NCBI RefSeq assembly: GCF_030463535.1 | Contig: NC_132894.1 | Span: forward strand, 34,058,125 to 34,122,124 | DNA: 64,000 nt | Reading direction: 5' to 3' | Source of the DNA: Salminus brasiliensis | Lineage: Eukaryota; Chordata; Actinopteri; Characiformes; Bryconidae | Shown here: positions 50,746 through 60,958 of the stretch, one piece after another | Position numbering within the stretch: the first letter of the stretch is position 1 | Layout of the letters: the number at the start of each line of letters is the position of its first letter | Position numbers and translations under genes: made by a program | Notes under the pieces: model-generated | Seen by the model: only the letters and a program-made list of their open reading frames with translations | What the model was told of the DNA's origin: nothing | Databases searched by the model: none

Positions 50746-51372
50746 ACACACACATCGAGTTACCAGTTTATTACTGCACTTACGCTGTACTCCAATTCAG
50801 CCGCTGTTTGTATCAGAAACACCTACCATGTATATATATAGGCAATGTCTATAGAATATATATAGGCCTAGGTATATATATATATATATGCAACCCCCCC
50901 TCCACAAGCCATTCATCAATGGAAATGGACCACCCCGGGTGTGTTGCCATGCTGTGTTGAGAATAGCTTCCCAAGCAAAAGGATATCCAGACAAAAGTGG
51001 CACTGTGGGCAGAAACTGACCATTCGTGAAGGTCTTCAGATCTAGACGTGGAATCCAGTTTCCGTTCCTGGACTTTCTGATCCCTGGTAGGTCTAACACA
51101 TGGCCAGTGATTTGACCACCTGGGTGCATGAGGATGGCTGTTGAACACCAACGCTGGGCATCAACAGATTAGGCTACTAGATTAGTGTCAAGGCTCCTCA
51201 TTTGAAGTGGCCCACCAAGGCCACATAGCTGCATTAATAATAGTAAGTTAGCATAGTGGCTAACTCTAGTGTGATGCTGGCCAGCACTGGCGTCTCCCAG
51301 TGGTTCGTTGTCGGTGATGATGCATTTTTTGGTGTTACAGTGCAATAAATAACATATTTAATAGCTCAGCTA

Positions 51373-51378
51373 TTTATT
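51373..51378 (-). promoter_or_regulatory. lrrk1: alternative poly(A) signal AATAAA, lrrk1
   Basis: TTTATT on the plus strand gives AATAAA on the minus strand, 0.7 kb after the lrrk1 stop, within an A/T-rich patch. It could define a short UTR isoform. Confidence 0.35.
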
Positions 51379-51659
51379 TTATAATAAAGCACTGCTAATA
51401 AAGTCATACTCCGGGGATATAAACGTCCCCCGAATTGACGAATCATCCTTATAACTGCACGCCTATAGGGTAGGTGTTTCAGATAAAATGGCCATTGATG
51501 GTGAGTACAGGGTTGGTGTACTGGACCCTTAGTGTACACGCACACTTGACAAAGCTCCAGGTGGTGGGCTTGGTTGAGATATGGTGACAGCCCCCCTCGC
51601 ATTAAAAACGTAGGCTCTGTGAATGTAGTACTGATGTCAGGTTGGGCCAATATAATGGG

Positions 51660-51694
<35 letters not shown>

Positions 51695-51926
51695 CTGTCC
51701 AGAGAGTGTATGTATGTGGCAAGTGTGTGTGTTTCTGTTTGCATTCTGAGGCCTCCGACCTCATGGCAATGAGTATACTGCCTTCATTCCATGCCTTAGC
51801 TGTGTGTGTGTGTATGTGTATGAGAGAGAGTGAGTGAGTGAGTGACTGAGTGAGTACCACCTGAAACTAAGGTCTACTCATATATACATTCCCCTCGATT
51901 TGAGCCCTTTACTTATACATATGTGT

Positions 51927-51976
<50 letters not shown>

Positions 51977-52090
51977 TCCCTCAAGTCATCCTCAGCCACA
52001 CAGTGCTGCAATTCTGCTCTGGAGGGTTCGTGCACACACACACACACACACACACGCACACACGCACACCCCCCCCACACCCACACACAG

Positions 52091-52268
52091 CTACCTTCTT
52101 TTCCTCATGCTGGTCTCTAAGCGGCCCAGGTCCTCGTAGCTCTGGTAGAACAGCTCCAGCTCGCGGCCTCCCCAGCCCCTCCAGACAGCCAGGCACCAGG
52201 CCATGTTTTCGTTACGAAAGCCGCACACAACAGTGTCCTTTGCAACCAGCGCAGCTTCCACCAGGGCG
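52091..52268 (-). CDS. lrrk1: leucine-rich repeat kinase 1, last coding exon with stop
   Basis: The minus-strand acceptor ttactcag is followed by C (completing Gly), then [27 protein letters not shown] and [15 protein letters not shown], ending MRKRR and TAG (52091-52093). These are the C-terminal blocks of LRRK1; the human protein also ends in a short basic KRR tail. The 178 bp fit in phase after the 102-bp exon, so the three exons encode 391 residues plus stop. The open frame continues upstream to 52504 without a stop, but that part is intronic (CT-rich low complexity) and not LRRK1-like. A CA-repeat abuts the stop codon on the UTR side. Confidence 0.94.
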
Positions 52269-52964
52269 CTGAGTAAAGGGGAGAGTAAAAGGGGGGGGGG
52301 GCGAGAGAGAGAGAGTGAGTGAGCGAGCGAGAGAGTGACGAGGAGATGTGCGTAAATGAGCGTTTTTCTTGAAAAGGCTTGAAATAACCCGTGTGGACTC
52401 TTCCTAGAAACACAAGCAGCTCTCTTCTGGGAACTTGTTGAAAAGCATCGATGCCCAAAGCCTTCCCTCCTGCAGAGCGAGCTCCAAACTTTAATTGAAC
52501 GCACCTGATCCGGCTAATCAAAGCCCTGAGAAGCCTCAGTATCGGGTCCAGGTGGGTGCGATTAGGACCTGACTCTGCAGGAGAGCAGTTTTCCAGCTTG
52601 GTCCCCCCCTGCCCCCCCCGCTTACAAAGGACAGAGGAGGGCAGCCTGCTGAAAAGTGCTGCTCGTTTGATTAATGGCTGTTTATGTTCGGCTCTGACAG
52701 GGAGGCAGGCTGAGAGGAGGCTTCTTGGGATGGACCAAATGGTCACTTGACCTCTGGAATCAGCTACAAGGCCCTGGACTGACTACATGGTCAGCCACCA
52801 GTACAAAGCTTTTCCTGAGGTAAGCAGTTTGTTGGAATTAGGGCGATGTGGCTTGATGTTTTCGCAATTAAACTTGACCTTATTGATTAATGGGCAGTGA
52901 CTGGTCAGCAAATTCGATTGCTAATGATTATGCATCCTACAGCACTCTTATAGCCGGCACTTTT

Positions 52965-53250
52965 GCTTCCGGTTTACTGTAGAGCTACTGTAGCCTTTCT
53001 GTCAGCTCCAACCAGCCTGGCCATTCTCTGTTCGCTGACCTCTGCTGGATGGGTTTCCGTAATTCCAGCATTCTGAGGAACTCTAGAGATCTTTGTGCTG
53101 AAACCCCCAGAAGATCAGCAGTTCTAGAAATCTCACTGAGATCACCCCCCCACCTTTCTGCATGATTTTATGCACTGCACTGCTGCCACACCATTGGCTG
53201 ATTAGATAACTGCCTGAATAAATAGGTGTACAGGTCTTCCTAATTGCCAA
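52965..53250 (+). repeat. degenerate copy of a common fish interspersed repeat
   Basis: Phrases accagcctggccattctc, gaagatcagcagttct and attggctgattag, followed by aataggtgtacagg, are familiar from abundant fish DNA repeats (from memory). Heavily diverged. Confidence 0.45.
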
Positions 53251-53652
53251 ACCCTCACCGTCCAGCGCTCTCCGAACTCTGAAAGCTTTATTTAGAAGTT
53301 CTCACATAAAGCAGGCTTGGAAAATCAAGTCACATTTCTATGAGATCGCTGTTCCCGTGGTAACCTTGTTCCGGGAGGGACAAATCGACCGTAATACGAT
53401 GCGTACCCTCGCTGTGATATCTGATTCCGCCCTGTTTTTTGTGGCACATGTCGCTTCATCTCTTCACTTCATCATCTTGTGTATGAAACCTCGGATCTCT
53501 GAAGGCCCCGTTTGGAGACGTGCTGATGTGCTCCATGGCGCCTGCTGAGTCTCATCCATCAAAGCTTCTGTCAGCAGCAGCGTTCGGAGTTGATGTGGGC
53601 TGTGCGGTGGGCCGCGACGTGGAAGAAAACTTAACAACAGAAGGTACGGTGC

Positions 53653-54130
53653 GCTATATGTCCAAATATTTATGGACACTGCTTCTAAGTTGCACCCACT
53701 GCTGATACACGTCTCACACAGGCGACTATGGTGACTTAATGTGACTCTCTGGAGCAGACTGACCTATACTATAATGAACCTGTTGGTACCGCCACTAGGC
53801 GTGGGCTAGCAGAGGGGTATGAAGCCCCCCTGGCATTGAGCTGTGGAGCAGTGGAGGAACTGTGTTCTCTGGAATGATGGTGGATAGTGGAGCTCCATCC
53901 AGGACTGGGGGATGAGATGAGGTGGGGTGGTGATTATACAGCATTCTGACCTCACTAATGCTCTTGATGTTAAATGCAATCAAATTCTCACAGCTATGCT
54001 CCTCCAAAATCTTGTAGAGAGCCTTCTTCTTCTCTGGACGGTAGAGACAGGTAGAGACTCCAGCAGCTCTTTTTAAGACCCTTGATTTCAGAAGAAGCAG
54101 TGAATCAGCAGGTGTTCCAATACTTCTTGC
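53653..54130 (-). mobile_element. same MITE family, reversed copy
   Basis: Starts with ctatatgtccaaatatttatgg (the reversed right end) and finishes ggtgttccaatacttcttg (the reversed left end). The interior matches 62050-62589 with deletions. Confidence 0.7.
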
Positions 54131-54375
54131 ACCGATTGGCCCTCAATTTTAAAAGCCCTTGTTTTACCCCAGACCCCATGACCATTTAATCCCCTCCGAA
54201 CATCCAAAGATGCAGAGAGCAAGAACCCATCATGCACTCGCTCTTATTACTGTTCCTAGGTGATGCATTTAAAGTGTTTCTCTGGCAGCCCAGAGATACA
54301 GCCCACTGAGATGACCGCAGAGCATCCTCTCAACATTTAATCATGGGAGAAATAGCCATCTGTAGCCTCCATAAA

Positions 54376-55090
54376 TCATTTCACAGCACCTAGGCTGGGT
54401 CTCTTCGCTGGCTCACCATGAAGCTCCTGCCACTGAGCCTTGGGTTCGCTGATGGGGTAAGGCTTATGAGCTTGGACGACAGGGAACCCAAACAATCCTG
54501 TTCTGTCTGGCTCCTGTGGAGGGATCTGCAGTGGTAGCCCAGGGTCCTGCTGGTCAGAGCGTGCATGGGTATGACTGTGTTGTGGCATTGAAACGCGCCC
54601 ATCGCTGCTGTCAGACTGGCCTGAAATATCAGAACTAAAACACTGCCAACATTCATGATCAAGAAATGAGTCCAGAGCTTTAGCATCTGTCTCTGGACAA
54701 GCTTGCAGAGTTGACCTTTTACCAAACACAGACGGCCTCTGTACTCATCAATAAAACATAGTGTTTGGGCTGCTCTTCAGCTCAGGATAGGGTCGACTGG
54801 AGGTTCTCGAATCAGCAAGTTTCATATATTAGGTTATGCAGCCGTCATGCTCATTCATACCAAGGGAGTAAATCCCACCGTAAAGGTCAAAAACCAACCC
54901 ATCTGTGAACTGTAAATTAATTGTGTCCCGATTGGCTTTTTTTTTTACTTGCAAAGATGTTCTGCCACAGCTGCCGCAATCCTGACCATGATAGGCTACT
55001 TCTGGCATCCGTAAGACTTACAAACGCCCATCTCGACTTGCCTTTGAAAGCTGCAGTCCTTAATTTTACATGCCCCCCCTTTAAACTAGA
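54376..55090 (-). pseudogene. unidentified decayed gene-like segment inside the lrrk1 intron
   Basis: On the minus strand, three protein-like blocks lie in one reading frame, separated by single stops. Block 1 is at about 54840-54945 (contains FTDGLVFDLYGG and GMNEHDGC). Block 2 is at about 54755-54835 (contains KLADSRTSSRPYPELK). Block 3 is a 117-codon open frame at 54376-54729 (contains SFLDHECWQCF, then a Pro/Ser/His-rich tail). Further upstream, at about 54950-55085, a protein-like stretch (KGKSRWAFVSLTDAR) is in another frame, shifted near a run of ten A. This looks like a processed copy or captured fragment of some host gene, broken by a frameshift and several stops. I do not recognise the parent, and chance cannot be excluded. 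It is not part of LRRK1. It lies between two inverted copies of a TIR element. Confidence 0.35.
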
Positions 55091-55121
55091 TTTTTAATGT
55101 AGGGGACTGACTCGTGGGGTT

Positions 55122-55573
55122 GACAAAAGTATTGGGACACCTGCTCAATCATTGTTTGTTTTCCGAAATCGAGGACAATATCCTACTTTTGTTGGAGTAA
55201 CTGTCTCTACAGATCAGGAAAGAAGGCTTTTTACTAGACCATTTTAAAAGAGCATTGCTGTGAGGATTTGATTGCATTCAGCAACAAGGGAGTTGTTCGT
55301 GAAGTCAGGATGTTGGATGATGATCACCCCCCACCTCATTTGCAAGTACTGGGTGGAGCTCCACCACCATCCATCATTCCAGAGAACAGAGAGAGTCTCT
55401 TCCACTGCTCCACAGCTCAATGCTGGGGGGCTTTCTTTATACCCCTCTAGCCCACGCCTGGTCTCTACAGGGACTAGACAAGCTATGTGTGTGTGTCTGT
55501 GTCGGCAATGGGTGCAACTTAAAGTAGCTGAATGCATTCATTAGAAGGGGTGTCCACAAACTTTTAGACAATG
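55122..55573 (+). mobile_element. same MITE family, forward copy
   Basis: Left end gacaaaagtattgggacac and right end ggggtgtccacaaactttt. With the copy at 53653 it forms an inverted pair around the gene-like remnant at 54376-55090. Confidence 0.7.
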
Positions 55574-56306
55574 AGAAAATAAGTAGTGTGGGGGTATGTA
55601 AAGATTATAGACCCAGCGTACTAGCCATGGCTCAGCAAAGGTTAGGTAGGTAGCGCACCTTCAAGGCAAACCTAAGACCTAGCAACAAACTGTGGTGTTT
55701 TTGAAAGAAGCCGTCCGAGCAGTGTTCAGAGCGTTGCTCCAGCAGAACGGGCCTTGAAAGCCTTGGCGAAAAAGACTGCACCCCACACTCTACTTGCTGC
55801 TGTGAGTCAGACTCCATGTGACATTCTTCGAATTTGACAATCTGAGATTAGCTTAGCTGGAAACCTCAGTCAAAAGCCAAGAGCTGGGGGAGAGAGCTGC
55901 CTGCATCCTGCACCAGAGCGGACTCCATTAGAGGGGGGTGAGAGGAGTCCCGACGAGTCCCAGCTGTCCTGAGCTCAACAATGCTTCCTGTTTCGGGGTA
56001 GCTGAGGGGTAGAATAAAGGGGAACCAGGCTGAAGGGTTGGGTTGTTAATAAACAGGCTCTCGAGATTAGTTTTCAACCAGTATTTGACGATGTTATGCA
56101 ATTACGTAATTAATTACGCTGGGGTGCACAATATGGATTGGAATCGGACAAGCAACAGAGGGTATGCATTGAGGCCACGTTCCCCTTCAGTTGGACTAGG
56201 TAGTTGCCTCTTCAGAGGTAAAGGCAGCTGGACTCGACAGCGATACATCCACATTACCCAGCAACCAACGGCCCACGGACAGCGATGTGAAGCCAGGAAC
56301 GTCTAA

Positions 56307-56530
56307 CAGCTAACTGATGCTCACATCCCACCTGTTTAGAGGATAAACCCTCATATCTGAGAGCTCAGAGTCGGGGGGGTTAATGCTCTTAGGACTGTTT
56401 TGCACTGTTTTCAGGCTCATTCACTAGACTGGCTCATCCAGGTTTGCTTGCAATCCCTCTTACTTGAACTAAGCATGATGCGGAATTCATAGCCACAGTG
56501 GACTTGGTGGGTTTTTCCCACTTGTTTTCA
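56307..56530 (+). repeat. dispersed repeat shared with 9177-9365
   Basis: The same ordered phrases as the copy at 9177, with small indels. Confidence 0.55.
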
Positions 56531-56589
56531 CCTGACTCAATTGACACAACACACAACACACGCACATTAGTTCACAACACACAACACAC

Positions 56590-56810
56590 ACACACTGTTG
56601 GCAACACACACACACACTAGTAAACTAAGGGCAGTGAACACACACACACACCCAGAGCGGTGGGCAGCCAACTTCAGCACCCGGGAAGCCAAGAGGGTGA
56701 AGGGCCTTGCTCAAAGGCCCAACAGTGGCAGCTTGCCGGGCCTGGGTATCGAACCCACAACCCTGTCCTTAATAGTCCAGAGGTCTAACTGCCAAGCCAC
56801 CACAATACTC
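56590..56810 (-). repeat. dispersed repeat (gtggctcagcggtt family), reversed copy
   Basis: Contains gtatcgaacccacaaccctg, ttgctcaaaggccc and gagcggtgggcagcc, the reverse of the nested repeat in 49758-50160. It could be SINE-like, but I cannot show A and B boxes clearly. Confidence 0.55.
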
Positions 56811-57339
56811 AATAATTACTCAACAGTTACTCAATAATTAGTCGTTAAAAAGTGAACGTTCTTACAATTTACTCTCAGAAATAAGCCTGAAGACCAGCAG
56901 GTATTGATAATATATATATATATATGCTAAAATGCTAATGAAAAAATCGTCCATCAGCCAAACCGGTAAATACACAGACACTGGAACTGGCCATAAATCC
57001 TAGACTGCATTTATTCATGTAATGAATTACATACTACTGTGATTAAAGTCTGCACTTCTGACGTCAAAACCGAGACCGAACTGTAAATCCTTCTTTTCCC
57101 GACTGTAATAAAACGCGAGTGTGTGAAGAATCGTTTCTAGCAAATTCAGATCATAGTAAAACACCCCCCCCCTCCCCGAACACAAATATGGTACCAATTG
57201 AAAAAGCTTGGCCTCCAGACTTTCTACAGACGAACCAGCCATAAATAATTCATACATAATTACATCAGTTTTAGTTGTTTATTTATTTATTTATTTATTT
57301 ATTTTTAATCGGAGGATTCCCCGGGTTCTCACTGCTGGT

Positions 57340-57436
57340 CCCCCTCAGCCTGCGTTCAGCCCAGCAGCTGCCTCAGACAGCCCGGGCAACCCGGGCTGTC
57401 TGAGGCAGCTGCTGGGCTGAACGCAGGCTGAGGGGG
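57340..57436. repeat. perfect inverted repeat, 47-bp arms, 3-base loop
   Basis: Positions 57340-57386 are the exact reverse complement of 57390-57436, checked base by base, with loop CAA. The arms are GC-rich. It lies in the lrrk1 last intron just after a TTTA run. No transposase or target duplication is seen. Confidence 0.95.
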
Positions 57437-57550
57437 GACGATATGATGGGCTTAGGAAAGAATTTGCATTTGTAAAAACGTGTAAGCTATTTAAAGACGC
57501 TAACGCTGCTAAGAGGCTGTTAAACGTCTTAAAGCACCACTGAAACTCAA

Positions 57551-57691
57551 TGTGTGTGTGTGTGTGTGTTGAGATGTGGGTCTGTAAATGCTCTATATGA
57601 GAGGTTTCAGCAGTTTTATTCGGGGCGTGGCTCATTTAGTCCAATTTATTTCACCACATAAAGCTCCTGATCTCCTGTGGGATCTGGGGAC

Positions 57692-57735
<44 letters not shown>
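57551..57735. repeat. (GT)n and (GT)n(GA)n microsatellites
   Basis: GT at 57551-57570; GT then GA at 57693-57735. Confidence 0.9.
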
Positions 57736-57743
<8 letters not shown>

Positions 57744-57785
57744 GAGAGCACCAAAGGTTTATTTCTTTCCTTATTTCTGTTTTGA

Positions 57786-58437
57786 TCTCTCTCCCTTCCT
57801 TCCCTGTTTCTCACTCTCTCTCTCTCTTTATTGTTCTTTCTCTCTTGCCCTCACTCTTTTGCTCTCTCTCTCTCTAGCTCTCTTCTTCCCTCACCTCCTC
57901 TTTCTCTACCTCCCTCTCTCCTCTTTCTCTCTCTCTTTCTCTCTCGCTCGTTCTTCTTTTCTTTCTCTTTCTCTCACAGTCCCTCTCTCTCCTTCATTCT
58001 CTTTACATCGTTCTTTTCTCTCCCCTTCATGTTCTCTCTCTCTCTCTCTCTCTAGCTCTCTTCTTCCCTCACCCTCCTTCTCTTTCTCTCTCTCTTTTTT
58101 TCCTCCTCTCGTTCTCTGTCTCTCTCTCAGTCCCTCTCTCTCCCTCCTTCTCTTTCTCTCTCTCTTTTTTTCCTCCTCTCGTTCTCTGTCTCTCTCAGTC
58201 CCTCTCTCTCCATCCTTCTCTTTTCTCCAATCGCTCTCGCCTCCCCCCTCCGCTTTCTCTCTCGCGCTCTCTACCTCACTCTCCCTCTCACTCTCTCTTT
58301 CCTCCCATCCTTTCTCTCTCTGTCCCTCCCTCACTATTTCTCTTTCTCTCTCACCCTCTGGATTTTCTCTCTCTCTCTCTCTCTCTCTCTTTTGCTCGCT
58401 CACCCCCCCTCCCTCTCTCTCTCTCTCTCTCTCAGCA
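57786..58437. repeat. 650-bp polypyrimidine tract
   Basis: Almost entirely C and T on the plus strand (CTCT, TTCT, CCCT mixtures), with a phrase of about 80 bases around ctctttttttcctcctctcg duplicated at about 58080 and 58150. The long open frames here are low-complexity artefacts. Confidence 0.95.
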
Positions 58438-58688
58438 GCTGCTGAGGTCTTTTATAGATATAATTACAAGAGTGCTGTGAGCCCTTAAGCACATGATGAA
58501 TGATCTCTGTGTGCTTTATTGAAGCTGAATCGGCAAATTAATATCTACATTCTGTCTCTCGCGCACTCTCTCTCTCTCTCGCTCGCTCGCTCGCCTGCCC
58601 GCTTGCTCTCTTTCTCTGTTCTACTAGCTTGGGCACATTTAAAGAGCTGGCATATTACAGCCTGGTGAGGGAAGACCATCCCCCAGCC

Positions 58689-58691
<3 letters not shown>

Positions 58692-58741
<50 letters not shown>
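58692..58741. repeat. (AC)n microsatellite
   Basis: About 25 AC units. Confidence 0.95.
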
Positions 58742-58744
<3 letters not shown>

Positions 58745-58984
58745 GTGAGGGCACGTTTGGCTCTTCGCTCTCTTTGGACAGTTTCCACTTTCTGAAATGA
58801 CACTGAGCTCCGTATTCATGCCCAACTGGCCTCCTCCCTCACTTCTCTGGGGCTTCATAAGAAAAGGTGCACAAGACACTACAGTCCTCAAACTGGACAC
58901 CTGACCAACAGCACGTTGAACTGCCAACAATGGACTACACACATCCAGTCCTGAACCTCCCACATCTCCAAATCATCAGCTTTT

Positions 58985-59200
58985 CAGAAGGACGTTCAAT
59001 GGAAGTCAATGTAGAAAGAAGTCATTTTGGAGCATTTCTATTGGTCCATTGAGAATTTCATGATGAGTGGACCAATAGAAACGCCCCGAAATAACCTGGA
59101 GTAAAATCTCTTTACATCGACGTCCACTGAAAGCTCAGAAGTTTTTTTTTTCCCTCCTCCTGTAAAGCTGCAGTTTTGGAGATACAGGTTTTTACTGAGT
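58985..59200. mobile_element. same TIR family, two copies head to head
   Basis: A reversed piece (58985-59048, tttctattggtccatt) is followed at once by a forward piece (59054-59195, gtggaccaatagaaacgcc, ending ggagatacaggttttt). The result is an inverted pair. Confidence 0.65.
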
Positions 59201-59483
59201 GCCGCTCTGCATTTGTTGGACGATGCAAATATACCCTGATTCAATCAACTGTCCGAAAGCCCATCTAGCGTGTATTAGAATTGATCAGGAGCTCAATATA
59301 AGACCCAATAAACCAGTGGGTGCCAGCCCGGCCTCTGGACCTACTGCAGAGGTCACTGCTGGAGTGACGAGCAACAGCTGAAGCATCGTGTAGCTCCAAC
59401 ATCAGGTTAGGATACACAGAATCAGCAGAGAGCTAGAACACACACACACTGATCATGAGGTGAAGTAGAGGCTGTCGCTGCCT

Positions 59484-59656
59484 GGAAAAACCTTGTATCT
59501 CCATTTTTTCAGCTTTTCACTCCAAAAATGTGAATCTGACTGTTGTTCTTTCCATTGCATCAGAATTTCTTGACGAACGGACCAATAGAAACGCTCTAAA
59601 ATGAGTCAGAGTTAAATCTCTTTAGGAGATACTTGTAGGAGATACAAGGTTTCTGC
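59484..59656 (+). mobile_element. same TIR family, full copy
   Basis: Left end ggaaaaaccttgtatctcc and right end ggagatacaaggtttctgc are inverted. Length is 173 bases. It ends 45 bases from the penultimate lrrk1 exon. Confidence 0.75.
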
Positions 59657-59700
59657 GTGACAGTGACAATTTGTGTGTAGGATGGGGGTTTAACGCTTAC

Positions 59701-59802
59701 CCGTACTGTTGAACCCCTGGAACGGTCAGCACGGCGATCACCCGGCCCTTCATCTGCTCTGACTGTTCCTGCACCTCAATCACCATGATATCTCCTCCAC
59801 GC
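59701..59802 (-). CDS. lrrk1: leucine-rich repeat kinase 1, penultimate coding exon (102 bp)
   Basis: Too short for ordinary ORF calling, and found by phase and similarity. On the minus strand the acceptor ttgcag precedes G, which completes the Arg codon left open by the previous exon. The exon then reads RGGDIMVIEV, a short Gln/Glu stretch, and KGRVIAVLTV, matching the LRRK1 block that follows the IWIPR motif. It ends with two bases (gg) before a strong donor gtaagc; the C of the next exon completes Gly. Phase agrees on both sides (1 + 33 codons + 2). Intron sizes are about 1.16 kb upstream and 7.4 kb downstream. Confidence 0.92.
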
Positions 59803-60958
59803 CTGCAATAAACAAACCCAAGCTCTAAAACATGAATTATTCATTTTTAATCAGACAGTAATCACACATAGAGCCACAAATGATTCCTCAGAGACGACCT
59901 ACTCAAAACTAATATAGCGAAAATATACCAGGCTATATTACCATGCTCATGTTTCATTTCCCTAGAGGACAACCTAAGAAGTGTTACAATATACCGACAA
60001 AAGTATTGGGACACACCTCCTGATCATTGAATTCAGTTGTTTCAAGCCCTTAGCCATGCAGTCAGCCCACAGTCTTACCAACATCAGTGAAAGAACGGGA
60101 GGTTCTGAAGAGCTCACTGAGCTCCAGCGTGGTTCTGTATGTAATAGGAGACACCGCTGCACCAGCAACTACAACAAGTCAGCTGGTGAAATTTAGACCT
60201 TCACTCCTAGATCTTCCTCCATCAGCTGTGAGTGGTGTTATTATTGAACAGTGGAAGAGTTTAGGAGGAACAGCTCACAGAGAGCAGCTCAGTGTCCACC
60301 GAGTGTCTGTCAGACCACGTAAAGTTACAGAGAGGGGGAGTCAGGGCCGAGTGCTGAGCTCCTCAGAGCAGAGTCCAGAAAAGCCTCCAACTGACTCAAT
60401 AACTGCAGCAGAGCTCCAGACCTGCTGCTGCTGGTAGAGCTTAGAGCAAAGGGGGACCAGCTCCTTATTAAAAATAATGCCTATGGGTTTAGAATGGTCA
60501 TAAAAGCTGCTGTAGGTGTCCCAATACTTTTGTCCATGTAGCGTCTGTTTAATCCCGTTTTTGTGAAGGGAAATATCCTCTTACTTCTCAGGTAACCTAA
60601 AAGCATTTCCTTAAACATTTCCAGTGAAAGGTTCTCAGGACTAGACCGGTTCTGAAAGCAGACCCAAAACAACATGTCCCGTTAATGAATGAGGTGCATT
60701 GTCCAGGGGTTCACAAACATTGCTAACAATACAGAGGACATTTCCTCATCATCCACTCATCCTCCAGGTGAGTCTGACAGTACTGGCCATGACCCATTTT
60801 CTGAGCATTTTTCTTTATTATTAAAATCCCTGTTCTTTTTTTAGACAGCTGAGTTGGGCTGGAGAAACACCTGGTTAACCTGATTACGTAAAAACCCCTC
60901 AGGATTAGAGAAGGCACATATTTCTATATAAATGATGGTGGATCGTAAATGATGGTAC
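59803..60958 (-). other. lrrk1: lrrk1 intron (1.16 kb) filled largely by one TIR element
   Basis: Donor gtacca at 60958 and acceptor ttgcag at 59803 bound this intron. About half of it is the element at 59992-60541. The rest is A/T-rich unique sequence. Confidence 0.85.
59992..60541. mobile_element. TIR element with the same outer ends but a different interior
   Basis: Both ends carry gacaaaagtattgggacac in inverted orientation (59997-60017 and about 60515-60535). The interior differs from the 62050 family and includes a cagctcagtgtccaccgag stretch. About 550 bases, with no transposase frame. Confidence 0.7.

Larger units (their letters stand above)
50195..52090 (-). other. lrrk1: probable lrrk1 3' untranslated region
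   Basis: Lies directly after the lrrk1 stop on the minus strand. It has no coding frame and contains several CA/GT microsatellites (52034, 51921, 51659, 50715, 50549). Its low-coordinate end, about 50215-50330, reads on the minus strand like a vertebrate UTR terminus (A/T-rich, tgtactgtatttatt, then an ATTAAA signal). An earlier end at an AATAAA on the minus strand (51373-51378) is an alternative, which would make the UTR about 0.7 kb. Confidence 0.45.
55574..57339. other. lrrk1 intron, mostly unique
   Basis: Apart from the repeats at 56307 and 56590 and a short TA run (56908-56925), nothing is recognised. Confidence 0.55.
52269..59700 (-). other. lrrk1: lrrk1 last intron (7.4 kb)
   Basis: Bounded by a gtaagc donor at 59700 and a ttactcag acceptor at 52269. 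It holds repeats, a gene-like remnant, the perfect palindrome and the polypyrimidine tract, each listed separately. Nothing within it resembles an lrrk1 exon. Confidence 0.85.

Noticed and set aside
52117..52746. A 209-codon minus-strand frame overlapping the lrrk1 last exon
   Set aside because: It is a different frame from the LRRK1 residues. The true exon is fixed by the acceptor at 52269 and by phase.
57694..58488. A 264-codon open frame rich in Ser and Leu
   Set aside because: It is a translation of the polypyrimidine tract. The opposite strand gives an equally long Glu/Arg frame, so neither is a gene.
60841..60958. Continuation of the LRRK1 frame past IWIPR
   Set aside because: A donor at 60958 and an in-phase exon at 59802 that matches the family show this part to be intron.
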